Shown here one piece after another: positions 8,796-17,464 of a stretch of DNA of 64,000 nt. This DNA is from Planctomycetaceae bacterium (GTDB lineage Bacteria > Planctomycetota > Planctomycetia > Planctomycetales > Planctomycetaceae). Made by a program: the position numbers and the translations under genes. The DNA is taken from NCBI GenBank assembly GCA_041398825.1, contig JAWKTX010000006.1, positions 186,001 through 250,000 on the forward strand, written 5' to 3'. How positions within the stretch are numbered: position 1 is the stretch's first letter; each line of letters starts with the position of its first letter. The notes beneath the pieces are model-generated. The model searched no databases. It was not told where the DNA came from and saw only the letters and a list, made by a program, of their open reading frames with translations.

Positions 8796-11561
8796 CCCTT
8801 CCGCATCCGGCATACCATTGATATTCGCGGACAAACGGGCGATTCCACGGGACACCCAGCTTATTGGATCGGTCGGCGTCATTTGTAATCCGAGATCGCG
8901 ATCTGCTTTTGCCGCAGCTTCTTGGCCAAGCTTCTGGTGGCACTGGCTTCGCAGAAAGTAGATGCGTGTCTGAGGAAATCCAAGGTCAATCGCGGAACTG
9001 AAGTCGTCCGCTGCCTTCTTCCATTGATGTTCTCCCATCCATGCAAGGCCGCGGCAAACCAGAGCCCGCGCGTAGCCCGGCTTTTCATCCAGCAGACGCT
9101 GGAAGTCCTGTCGAGCGGTCGGGAACTGATCGTTCCTGAGTTCGGTCATGCCGCGCCAATACAGGGCCTGATGAGAATTCGGACTGATGGCCAGGCACGT
9201 GGTGAAGCATTCGCGTGCTCCCGCAAACTGCGCGACTTGATAGCGGCACATGCCCAGACGAAACCAAACCTGAAAATCGTCCGGCAACTGTCGTCCGAGT
9301 TCTTCAAAGATCTTCAGAGCCGAATGCACGCGGTTGTGCATCAGCAAGTATGTGCCTTCGGATACGCGATCGGCCGCAGAATCATGTGAAACTGCCTTGC
9401 GAGCTGACAGTGACTGCAGTTCGAGGCCATTGTGTTCATGAAGTTCACGCTGCTGATCAAACAGCGCGCTCGGGATATCGGTATCCGCGTAGCAACTTAC
9501 GGCCAGGCGGTTGTAAGACAGAGCATTGGTCTCGTGGACATCACTCTTCGAGGTGACTGTTGCCGTTTCACTCGACTGTTCCACACCCTTATGACCGGAT
9601 ACCAGCGGAGATTCTGCGCTGGCCATCAGGAACAGCAACTCACCAAAGCGATTCCTGAGGTATGTTTGCTGACTGGGCTGCAGCAGACGGAATGCGGGCC
9701 GGTCGGTCCAGGGCCTGTCTGCAGTCAGATCGTACGTGGAGATCAGTTGCTTCGCCGATTCAAGTGCGATCTCTCGTTCGTTGGGAGCACTTGAGGGAAC
9801 TGAGAGAGCAGCCATCGCTTCAGGAAATTGCTGTTGAACCTCGGTAAATGTTTGAAAGGCCTGCAGCGTCGCCAGTCGGTGTTCTCGCACATTCCATGCT
9901 GCAAGACCAAACAGAAGCAGCAGACTGCCGATGACAGAAACGGTTGTGGTTGAGGTTGCTCCGGGATGTCGGCGGAACCATTTCTGTACCCGCTCTCTGA
10001 TTGAAGGATTACCGGCTGTCAGCAGCGGTCGATGTTCCAGTTGGCGCTGCAGGTCGTCGGCCAACTGTTGCGCATTCTGGTAGCGGCCGTGCAGGTCGGG
10101 TTGCAGGCACTTCTGCACAATGGCTTCTGTGGCAGGGGATACGCACGGATTGATGGTTCGCGGGGAAGGAACGGCCAAACGCACATCGATGGCTCGGGCG
10201 ATGACATCAGTAAGCCTGCCGGTTGATGTCGCAAACGGGAGTTGTCCCGTAAGCAGTTCAAACAGAATGACTCCCAGCGAATAAATGTCACCCCGTTGAT
10301 CAACAGCGGCGGCGGGATCGTCAGTCAGACAACGCAACTGTTCGGGACTCATGTAAGGTAGAGTCCCCCCAGCCGATTCATGCCCTGTTGCGTGATCATT
10401 CATTTGCAGCGACAGATGAAAGTCCAGCAGCATGGGCTGGCCTTCATCCGTCAGCAGAATGTTGGCTGGTTTGAGATCCCGATGCAGAATGCCGCATTGG
10501 TGGGCATGAGAAAGCCCGTCGGCGAGCTGCCTTGCCAGTTGAATAACAAGTCGGCAATAGTTGTCCTCACTTTGTTGAGCCTGTTGCAGCAATGGAAACG
10601 TGAAAACGTCTGATTCTCTGATGGCCTGACGGCCAACTGCCGTCTCACCGAGCGACTGTCGAATCACTTCCTTCAGGCTGACTGCCTGCAAACTTCGCGC
10701 ATGTGCAAAGGTCTTCAGAAACCGGGATGCTGTGGCAGGTAGTGGCTGACTTCGCAAGTGTTGCACCCAGTGACTCAACATCGTGGAGCCGAGATACGGC
10801 ATACAGATGGCGGATAGTTTCTCGCCGTCGTGAACGGAATACACAGGCACGATATTGCTATGCTGCAGGCTTGCCAGCCGTTGCGCTTCGATGGTTCTGT
10901 GGTGTGTAACTTTCAGCACAACGTTGCGTTCTGCCAGTGCCGGCTGTCGGGCCAGAAAGACTCGCCCGCCAATTCCCGCGCCAAGTTCCGCCAGAATCTC
11001 GAAGCTCAGAAACCGACGTCCGATAGCCACATCGACCAGCTCACTCCGGGAAGCTGCAGTTTGAAACTTCGTAGCGGTGTCTCGATGAGCCTCTGGCTGC
11101 GACGGTGTGATTCGGTCTGATGTGGGCGGCAGATTGTCGTGAATCTCGGCGGAACTCAGGGCAGGCAACGAATCCGATGTTGAGGCTTGTGCAGTGTCCG
11201 GCCAGCTGGTCACATTGGCGCCGTACCGCGCTGCGTAGAATTGCGGTGTCACGGACTGTCCCGCCTGAAGTCTCAGCCGATAGTCCTCAAACGCAAGCTG
11301 GCTGATGGCATCGGAATCATTCAGTACATCCGGGTAGTTTTCAAAGTGCTGATCCAGTCGATCGTGTTGACCTTCGTTCCAGTTGTATTCCAGGTCGACG
11401 CGCAGCAATTCGATGGCGATCGTGCGGAAGTCAGGATGCGTGCGTTCGGGAAGGAATTCGTCAGGGTTAGCCGTGCCGTTGACTGTGCAGGCGGACTCGT
11501 AGGCTTCAACACACGAATCGACATTGACGAGTCTGTCATTGAGGGAGGGATCAGGTGTCAT
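8697..11561 (-). CDS. Transmembrane serine/threonine protein kinase with TPR repeats (C-terminus frameshifted)
   Basis: Hanks-type kinase, 954 residues as it reads now, about 1086 if the indel near 8795 is repaired. The glycine loop ELGAGIGGR is at about 192-200, the candidate ATP lysine is K217 in VVLKV, the catalytic HRDLKPAN is at 360-367 and the APE-like MSPEQL at about 404. The metal-binding DFG reads DFH (380-382). About 75 extra residues lie between the N-lobe and the HRD loop. One membrane segment (about 540-557) separates the kinase from a TPR region. ATG 11561 overlaps the sigma-factor gene by 11 bases, which suggests translational coupling. A kinase paired with an ECF sigma factor suggests the kinase controls that sigma factor or its response (inference). 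Confidence 0.85.
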   Translation of the reverse strand: MTPDPSLNDRLVNVDSCVEAYESACTVNGTANPDEFLPERTHPDFRTIAIELLRVDLEYNWNEGQHDRLDQHFENYPDVLNDSDAISQLAFEDYRLRLQAGQSVTPQFYAARYGANVTSWPDTAQASTSDSLPALSSAEIHDNLPPTSDRITPSQPEAHRDTATKFQTAASRSELVDVAIGRRFLSFEILAELGAGIGGRVFLARQPALAERNVVLKVTHHRTIEAQRLASLQHSNIVPVYSVHDGEKLSAICMPYLGSTMLSHWVQHLRSQPLPATASRFLKTFAHARSLQAVSLKEVIRQSLGETAVGRQAIRESDVFTFPLLQQAQQSEDNYCRLVIQLARQLADGLSHAHQCGILHRDLKPANILLTDEGQPMLLDFHLSLQMNDHATGHESAGGTLPYMSPEQLRCLTDDPAAAVDQRGDIYSLGVILFELLTGQLPFATSTGRLTDVIARAIDVRLAVPSPRTINPCVSPATEAIVQKCLQPDLHGRYQNAQQLADDLQRQLEHRPLLTAGNPSIRERVQKWFRRHPGATSTTTVSVIGSLLLLFGLAAWNVREHRLATLQAFQTFTEVQQQFPEAMAALSVPSSAPNEREIALESAKQLISTYDLTADRPWTDRPAFRLLQPSQQTYLRNRFGELLFLMASAESPLVSGHKGVEQSSETATVTSKSDVHETNALSYNRLAVSCYADTDIPSALFDQQRELHEHNGLELQSLSARKAVSHDSAADRVSEGTYLLMHNRVHSALKIFEELGRQLPDDFQVWFRLGMCRYQVAQFAGARECFTTCLAISPNSHQALYWRGMTELRNDQFPTARQDFQRLLDEKPGYARALVCRGLAWMGEHQWKKAADDFSSAIDLGFPQTRIYFLRSQCHQKLGQEAAAKADRDLGLQMTPTDPISWVSRGIARLSANINGMPDAEGAIDDFRCHPDQFTGTRSVSQYCSCSGRETEPH

Positions 11562-12174
11562 CGTTGTCTGAGATTTCGGAGAGTTCGGTGGTGAGTCGAT
11601 CGCGGAATTCCTGCAGCGTTCTTTCGACAGTTCGTTTGGAACGTTTTGTTTGATCGGCAATCTCCTGAACCTCCCATCCGGAAATGCGAAGCCGTATCAT
11701 TTCTGCCTTTTGAGGTTGCAGGTGTTCCAGCAGGTCGTCAATCACCAATTGAAGCATGACCAGCGCTTCTTCATCACCGGCTCCGGCGACCGAGGCAAAT
11801 CGATCAATCTCCTGAGTTTTCTGAACCGACGTTTTTCTCACATCACGGCGCTGAGCGGTATGGTAGTCAGCCTTTGTACGGATTTTGTTTAGTGTCATGA
11901 CCAGCAATAAAGACCAGAGTTCATTACCTTCAGGAACGTCGTACTGTCCGGCCCGTGCGCGGCGGAAGAAGGAACGAAAAACTGATTGAACAATTTCATC
12001 TGCTTCCACGCGTCGCTGCAACATGGGAGACATCTGATGACGGATCAGCCCAAACAGCCTCCTGGCGTATCGAAAATAAAGTCCGGTTGCCGCATCTTCC
12101 TTACCTGCTTCGAACTGTCGCAGGAGTTCTTCGTCAGATGCTGATTCTGAGTCGAATGTACGATTGTGGGGCAT
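11551..12174 (-). CDS. ECF-type RNA polymerase sigma factor
   Basis: A 207-residue extracytoplasmic-function sigma factor. Region 2 is seen in DEELLRQFEAGKEDAATGLY through ADEIVQSVFRSFFRR, and region 4 in LQPQKAEMIRLRISGWEVQE followed by the helix-turn-helix-like IADQTKRSKRTVERTL. I chose ATG 12174 (MPHNRTFDS) because residues encoded before it are low-complexity and unlike the family, and GGAA lies about 8 bases upstream. It directs RNA polymerase to a dedicated promoter set. Its 3' end overlaps the start of the kinase gene, an arrangement I associate with planctomycete ECF groups linked to Ser/Thr kinases rather than classical anti-sigma factors. The regulon is unknown. Confidence 0.85.
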   Translation of the reverse strand: MPHNRTFDSESASDEELLRQFEAGKEDAATGLYFRYARRLFGLIRHQMSPMLQRRVEADEIVQSVFRSFFRRARAGQYDVPEGNELWSLLLVMTLNKIRTKADYHTAQRRDVRKTSVQKTQEIDRFASVAGAGDEEALVMLQLVIDDLLEHLQPQKAEMIRLRISGWEVQEIADQTKRSKRTVERTLQEFRDRLTTELSEISDNDDT

Positions 12175-12540
12175 GAGATATTCCGGTGTCACACCAGACA
12201 CACATTGGATAGCGAACTGGCCGCCAGAAGCAGAGGAGCCGATTCCCGGTGTCCTGACCGCCACGGAATCTGAAGAGATTTCCACCGCTTCAAAGAGATG
12301 ACGTTCAGCGAGTGCCCCTCCGAACAAGTATCAACGACAGGCAGCATAACCTCGGGACGCCACATGCCAAAGCAGAAATTGTCCATGGTATCCATGGCTG
12401 CCGGGCTCAATCCATAGCGGAGGAAATCCTGGTATCAGCTGACTTCGCGGAAGCCGACGTGATGCCGCGAACAACCTGGAACAATCAAAAACGAGTGGTC
12501 GCCCCACGCACGATCTGATCACGGAATGCGTATTCTGAGG
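12175..12540. other. Intergenic region between sigma factor and matrixin protease
   Basis: The region lies upstream of the ECF sigma gene and downstream of the protease gene, both on the minus strand. Short open frames occur on both strands, but none has a ribosome-binding site or a recognisable protein. It presumably carries the promoter of the sigma/kinase operon. I could not identify a clear promoter or terminator. Confidence 0.4.
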
Positions 12541-14694
12541 TCAGATCCAGTACCACACCAGCAGCGAATCCGTCATTGGATCGAAGAACGGGTCGAGAAA
12601 AGGGTCGTCAGGAATTTCGGACCAGGGATCATTAATCAACGGATCTTCAATCAGAGGATCGTCAATCACGGCGGGCCAGTCGACGACGTCGATCGGGTCA
12701 AGTGTCGGATCGGGTAATGGTGGCTCGCTGGTTGGATCACCCAGAATCGGGCCTGTCGGATCCGTCATCGTTGTACCTTCGACTGACCAGTCGATCCGGG
12801 GGACAGGCTGATTGTTCCGGCCAATCGCCTGGACCCGAACGTAGTAGGTACCGACGGTCAACAGTAATGTCTGCCCTGTTCGAGTATCTCCAGCAAGCCC
12901 CACCACTCTCTGCATGAGTGCGCCCCGGGCGTTATAGATGGAAAGCTGGACAGCGACTGGTTCGGTGCCGACGATGGTACTGGTCAGTGCCAGCTGGAAG
13001 AGCTGAGTCTGATTGATGTCTAAGGCAAATCCCTGAATTCCATCGACAGCACTCAACTCACCTGTGGAGAGCTGATTCCGCACCACTTCCGGCTGATTAA
13101 AACTGACACTCAGCCGGTAATTACCCGTTGCAAATCGACCTGCCGACTGACTACTGCTGATACGCACAAAGTACGTCTTCTTCGACTGAATTCCCGAGAC
13201 CTGAACCGTTAGCGTTCCCGCATTGTGAGTGATCACCCTCGCATCCACCGCGATACCACTCGCATCGTAAACCGCGACATCCGACAACAGGCCACCGATT
13301 CGAGTGGCCTGCACGCTGATCGTCATGACGCGCGAATCATTATCGCTGAAATCAGGTGCCTTCACCGAGTAGAAATCGGTGTCGGTCAGGTCAGAGATTC
13401 CTGCCGTCGTTTCGTATTCGCGGAATTCTGCGAAGTGGGGCAGAGACTTCAGGCTTGTCGCCGTTGCCAGGGTGTCATCCAGATGAAGGTCATCAAAAAA
13501 CGCAGGCTCTGCACCGGTGTCGAACAGCACACGCCGTTCTTCTTCTGCAAGAAAGTCGTATCGTAACCGGAGAACTTCATTCAACGTTTCTCCGGAGACC
13601 TGATTTCGTGTTTCAAATGTTGTCACCAAAGCGAATGAGCCAACTGCGAAGACACCGGCCTGCGGATCGGCCTCCACTCTTACGATGTATTCGGAATCGT
13701 CGTCATCATGGTGAAAGGTCACCGACAGATCCCCGCCCGGCCGACCGCCGGAAGTGCGGCTTGCGATGATCTGACCGCGATCATCCAGCACAGTGATCTT
13801 TGCAGAAAGCAGGCTAAGCCCTTCTGATCGCAGCGAAAACGTCAACGGACCGTTGTAATTGCTGAGCGTGGGCAGGACGAAATAATCGACATCCTCTTGC
13901 GTTGTGATGTCACCGTAAGACAGCAAAGGTGTCTGCCCATCGTATCCACTGGATGTTGCTGAATACTTGATGCGCGTGGCGCGTTTTATGGTATCGTTGG
14001 CACGTTTGCTTTCGTTGGCGTCTGGCACGCGAGAACCATTCGCCAAACGCAGGGCGTGGATGTCAGCAGTGGTTGGCTGCAAATTCCGGTCGGTATTCGG
14101 GGAGGCGAACATCGGTGACGAAGAGTCGTCCGAATGCTCAAGTCCCAGCACGTGACCGGCTTCGTGCAGCATCACTGCGTAGAACTGATCGAGGGAAGTG
14201 AAGTCTGCTTCGGAATTGATAATAATGTCGCCAACCCACGTGCCCGACATCGCAACATCACTGGAAATCGAAAGGGCCGAGACATCACCCGCAAGTGGAA
14301 CGGCAGCCAGCCGAATGTCACCAAAACGCAGATCGCCCTGGGTGGCTCCAATGGTGCCGAATGCCTGACCGCCGTCATCAACAACGCCGATGTTGACGTC
14401 CGCTTCAGTCGCCCAGGTCTGAAAAGCTCGAAACGCCGTTTTCTGCCATTCGCTTCGCGATGCCAAAGCATCCAGCTTTGCAAACAGATCGCTGGTCTGC
14501 CCGACAACGTCGGTGCCATCCGGCGCAAAACTCACCGTTAAATTCGACGGATCTGCCCACGTCGTACCACCGGAACCGGATAGCAAAGCTCGCGATTCCA
14601 GAACTTCGGGACTCGAAGCCTGACGGAAGAGCTGCCGCTTGCGGCGCGCATGCGCACGTGAAAATGGCCGGGAAAACACAGAAGTGTGGAGCAT
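12541..14694 (-). CDS. Secreted matrixin-like zinc metalloprotease with pre-peptidase domains
   Basis: A 717-residue protein with the extended zinc motif HEAGHVLGLEH at 177-187 (His177, His181, His187, catalytic Glu178) and a Met-turn SPMF at 193-196, as in matrixins. The N-terminus has an Arg-rich stretch and VLESRALLSG, which matches the LExRxLLS motif I know from the start of many large planctomycete extracellular proteins. After the catalytic domain come two or three beta-rich modules of the bacterial pre-peptidase type (DVDYFVL, DTDFYSV), then an Asp/Pro-rich acidic tail. ATG 14694 is chosen because the frame before it has no sensible signal. It should be extracellular or surface-bound. 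The substrate is unknown. Confidence 0.8.
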   Translation of the reverse strand: MLHTSVFSRPFSRAHARRKRQLFRQASSPEVLESRALLSGSGGTTWADPSNLTVSFAPDGTDVVGQTSDLFAKLDALASRSEWQKTAFRAFQTWATEADVNIGVVDDGGQAFGTIGATQGDLRFGDIRLAAVPLAGDVSALSISSDVAMSGTWVGDIIINSEADFTSLDQFYAVMLHEAGHVLGLEHSDDSSSPMFASPNTDRNLQPTTADIHALRLANGSRVPDANESKRANDTIKRATRIKYSATSSGYDGQTPLLSYGDITTQEDVDYFVLPTLSNYNGPLTFSLRSEGLSLLSAKITVLDDRGQIIASRTSGGRPGGDLSVTFHHDDDDSEYIVRVEADPQAGVFAVGSFALVTTFETRNQVSGETLNEVLRLRYDFLAEEERRVLFDTGAEPAFFDDLHLDDTLATATSLKSLPHFAEFREYETTAGISDLTDTDFYSVKAPDFSDNDSRVMTISVQATRIGGLLSDVAVYDASGIAVDARVITHNAGTLTVQVSGIQSKKTYFVRISSSQSAGRFATGNYRLSVSFNQPEVVRNQLSTGELSAVDGIQGFALDINQTQLFQLALTSTIVGTEPVAVQLSIYNARGALMQRVVGLAGDTRTGQTLLLTVGTYYVRVQAIGRNNQPVPRIDWSVEGTTMTDPTGPILGDPTSEPPLPDPTLDPIDVVDWPAVIDDPLIEDPLINDPWSEIPDDPFLDPFFDPMTDSLLVWYWI

Positions 14695-15101
14695 CGTGCG
14701 AGACTTTCGATGGAGACAGGACCAGCAATGGAAGAGTAGCCGAGTTGCAGGTCCTGGTCCGCCAAAGAAAAACGGAATTTTGTGAATTATGCCGGACAAG
14801 ACGGAGATCGGCCCCAGAAGGAAGTAAGAATCGCACGGAACTGTGAATGTTCCAGAGGCCTGCCCCGGTCTTGCGAGAGACCCTGAGATATCCAGACAAA
14901 GTGGGCGACAACCCATTCGGGAGTGCCGCGATCCCTGATTCCAGGCGAGATCACCGCCGACCGATGAGCAGTTGCCTGGGAGAACCGGAGACGCGATATT
15001 CGGCGAACGTCACGGCCAGGATTCGGCTTCTCGGAGTCATCAGATCACTGGCCACAGTCAGCCGGTCCGGAATTTCAAGTCCTGTAACGCCTGACCTGTG
15101 C

Positions 15102-15194
15102 GTTGAAAAACCGGCACCGGCACCCAGGACGACTGGAGATCGTCGTGTTATAAGGTCTCCTGCTCGAGCCAGTCCCGTTTTCCAGCAGGCTGCT
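15102..15194 (+). repeat. Dispersed 93-bp inverted-repeat element, copy A
   Basis: This 93-bp unit aligns without gaps to 44165-44257 in the opposite orientation, 81 of 93 bases identical by my alignment. Each unit has imperfect terminal inverted repeats: the left arm begins GTTGAAAAACCGG and the right arm, reverse-complemented, begins AGCAGCCTGCTGGAAAACGG. Copy A is flanked by TGACCTGTGC (15092-15101) and TGACCTGTAC (15194-15203), nine of ten bases identical, which looks like a target-site duplication. It carries no protein. It could be a small non-autonomous transposon (MITE) or a REP-like palindrome. Confidence 0.8.
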
Positions 15195-15202
15195 GACCTG
15201 TA

Positions 15203-15228
15203 CTGTTTTCGAAACCACACGAAAACAG
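15203..15228. repeat. Perfect 9-bp inverted repeat
   Basis: CTGTTTTCG (15203-15211) and CGAAAACAG (15220-15228) form a 9-bp stem with an 8-base loop, just after repeat copy A. No T-tract follows on either strand, so a terminator is unlikely. Its function is unknown. Confidence 0.5.
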
Positions 15229-15406
15229 GAGATTCCTTAATTCCCAAAAGCATTGGAAAACGTAAGGTTCGTGATGAACGACGCTGGCGCACTCATCAAG
15301 TAGTTCGTGATGCCGGCCAGGAGATCAGTGCAGACTGCGATGAGGGGGACTGCTTTCCTCGCGACAAGTGACAGCCGTCGAAAACTGAGCCCCCGAAGGA
15401 CAATCG

Positions 15407-16411
15407 ATGCGAAACATTCATTCGAACGACAAATCTTCTGTCACAAGGCGACAGGCGTTGAATTCTTTTGCGGGTTCAGCAGTCGGGATTGCCGCCGGCC
15501 TTTTCTCGAGTAATGCAACCAGGGGCTCTGTTCCGTCAAAGACCTCTTCATCACCACTCCGCGATGAAGAATCGAGTCTGAAATTGAAGTACATCGTCGG
15601 CTCATGCATGTATGGTTACATGTACATTGGGGAGATACTTCCTGAAGTCGCGAAGTGTGGCGCGACGGCCATCGACATCTGGCCAAAGCGACATGGCAAC
15701 CAGCGCGAACAACTGGCTGACATTGGCGAGGACACATTTGGGGCGATGCTGGAAAAACATCAGGTATCGCTTGGTTGTATTACCCAATACAAACTTGGGC
15801 CGTTTGGTCTGCAGGATGAAATGCGACTTGCCAGTCGCTTTGGCTGCGCCACCATGGTTACGGGAGGAGTAGGCCCGAAGGGTCTGAAGGGTTCAGAACT
15901 GAAAGCAGCAGTCTCGGCGTTTGTTGAGCAAATGAAACCCCATGTGGCTGTCGCAGAAGAGACGGGCGTCACCATTGCTATTGAGAATCATGGTAACAAT
16001 CTTTTTGAAACCGCGGATTCGCTGAAGTATCTGGCGGAACTAAGTCCTTCCCGTCATCTGGCGGTGGCCCTGGCGCCGTACCATCTTGCACAGGACCCGG
16101 ACGAGCTTGCGAACCTGATTCGTACCCTGGGGCCATCGCTTGCGATGTTCTATGCGTGGCAGCACGGAGATGGATGCATGACGCGACTCCCCAAGGAACA
16201 GGAATTACTGCAAATGCCGGGGCGAGGCCCACTGGATTTTCGCCCCCTTCTGAAAGCGCTGGCGGATATTGATTACACCGGATGGACGGAAATCTTCATG
16301 CATCCGGTCCCGCGGGGGATACCAATTCTTGAAACGGCCGAAGAAGTCACTGCTGAGATCAATCGATCACGAAAATACCTCAGTGACCTGATCACAGCAG
16401 GGCTGTCATAA
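15407..16411 (+). CDS. Sugar phosphate isomerase/epimerase-like TIM-barrel protein with Tat signal
   Basis: A 334-residue protein of the AP-endonuclease-2/xylose-isomerase-like TIM-barrel superfamily. It starts with a twin-arginine-type signal, TRRQALNSFAGSAVGIAAGL, so it is probably exported folded to the periplasm. Barrel landmarks include YIVGSCMYGYMYIGEILPEV, GVTIAIENHGNN (metal-ligand Glu and His region) and GWTEIFMHP. GAAGGA lies about 8 bases before ATG 15407. Planctomycetes carry many such proteins, often with sugar catabolism genes, and the exact substrate cannot be told. It converges with a PhyH gene on the other strand. Confidence 0.75.
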   Translation: MRNIHSNDKSSVTRRQALNSFAGSAVGIAAGLFSSNATRGSVPSKTSSSPLRDEESSLKLKYIVGSCMYGYMYIGEILPEVAKCGATAIDIWPKRHGNQREQLADIGEDTFGAMLEKHQVSLGCITQYKLGPFGLQDEMRLASRFGCATMVTGGVGPKGLKGSELKAAVSAFVEQMKPHVAVAEETGVTIAIENHGNNLFETADSLKYLAELSPSRHLAVALAPYHLAQDPDELANLIRTLGPSLAMFYAWQHGDGCMTRLPKEQELLQMPGRGPLDFRPLLKALADIDYTGWTEIFMHPVPRGIPILETAEEVTAEINRSRKYLSDLITAGLS

Positions 16412-16442
16412 GGTTTCTGATCCGGGTGAGCACCGGGTCCTG

Positions 16443-17240
16443 TCAGGATGGATTGCCAACCTGGCGTCTGATGGATTCCATCACTCTGCCGTCTTCCCAT
16501 ATTTCCAATGGCGAATAATTGGGATGTCGACCGCCCGTCACAAATGGATCATTGTGGCGGGTGTTGTAGCAGCAGATCAGTGACCATCGCGAATTGCTCG
16601 ACGTATTCTTGTCGGAACGGTGCAGCAGATTGCCATGGAAGAAGACGGCGTCACCAGGTTCCATTTCGCAGTAGATCAGCTCAAGTCGCGCGAGCGCGGC
16701 CTCAACCCGAACAGGGTCTGCTCCCACCTGCTCTCCCACCTTCATGTGGTCGACTCGGCCAATTCTGTGAGAACCACGGATAACCTGAAGACAGCCGTTC
16801 TCTTTCGTTGCCTGATCAACGGCAATCATACAACTGCCCATGTCCGGGTAAAGACATCCGAAGTTGTACCAGTATCCATAATCCTGGTGCCATTCCCAGG
16901 CCCCGCCCACTCGAGGTTCCTTCAGCGTCATCTTATGATGGTAATGGTAGACCTCGTCACCAAGCAGTTTTGCCATTGTCCCGGCGACTCTGTTGCTGCG
17001 AACAACGGCTGTGTAGACGGATGCATCATCCAGATCGTTCCGGAGGGCTAATCGTGTTTCGCCGCCGGTAGCATCTGTCCGTACATACGATTCATTAATC
17101 AGCGCCTGGTCGCCCCGGGCATATTTCAAAAGCCCTGACATCTCGTCACTGTTAAAAAGGCCGCGAACGATCACGAACCCATCAGAAATGAACCGGGCCA
17201 CTTGATCGTCGGTGACATTAAACTCACTCACGGCATTCAT
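16443..17240 (-). CDS. Phytanoyl-CoA dioxygenase (PhyH) family protein
   Basis: A 265-residue Fe(II)/2-oxoglutarate-dependent oxygenase of the PhyH family. The facial triad HxD is in EWHQDYGYW, and the distal His lies in PGDAVFFHGNLLHRSDKN, followed by an Arg-containing strand SRWSLICCYNTRHN for 2-oxoglutarate. The N-terminal FISDGFVIVRGLFNSDEM is typical. Length is normal. Such enzymes hydroxylate varied small molecules and lipids, and the substrate is not predictable here. It is a single gene, convergent with the upstream TIM-barrel gene and 224 bases from hisF. Confidence 0.82.
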   Translation of the reverse strand: MNAVSEFNVTDDQVARFISDGFVIVRGLFNSDEMSGLLKYARGDQALINESYVRTDATGGETRLALRNDLDDASVYTAVVRSNRVAGTMAKLLGDEVYHYHHKMTLKEPRVGGAWEWHQDYGYWYNFGCLYPDMGSCMIAVDQATKENGCLQVIRGSHRIGRVDHMKVGEQVGADPVRVEAALARLELIYCEMEPGDAVFFHGNLLHRSDKNTSSNSRWSLICCYNTRHNDPFVTGGRHPNYSPLEIWEDGRVMESIRRQVGNPS

Positions 17241-17464
17241 CCCTTTGAGAACGGCGAAGTTGTCCGACAGAAATTCGACTCTTCAGTCACGGCTGATTGT
17301 GTCAACTGCAATGGGCCAGAGAAAGCCTGAACTGTTTCACATCCAGTTCTGCGAAACCACGGTCGCTGAGATATGTCGATACCTGAAATTCAGCCCCACC
17401 GGATGTCGAGGGCCCTTCTCAGGAATGCCGCGTTGGCGCGATTCAAAAGCGATGTGAGGCAAGG

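Larger units (their letters stand above)
14695..15406. other. Intergenic region with the 93-bp repeat and a possible gene remnant
   Basis: These 712 bases separate the divergent protease and TIM-barrel genes. They contain repeat copy A (15102-15194) and a small hairpin (15203-15228). On the minus strand, bases 14951 to about 15095 read VTGLEIPDRLTVASD, then RILAVTFAEYRVSGSP and a stop, which looks like the C-terminal end of an envelope protein with no start or upstream domain. I treat it as a possible decayed gene, not a functional one. No other gene is supported. Confidence 0.45.

Noticed and set aside
14847..15371. Plus-strand frame through the intergenic repeat region
   Set aside because: Composition is unlike neighbouring proteins and it crosses the 93-bp repeat; no start signal.
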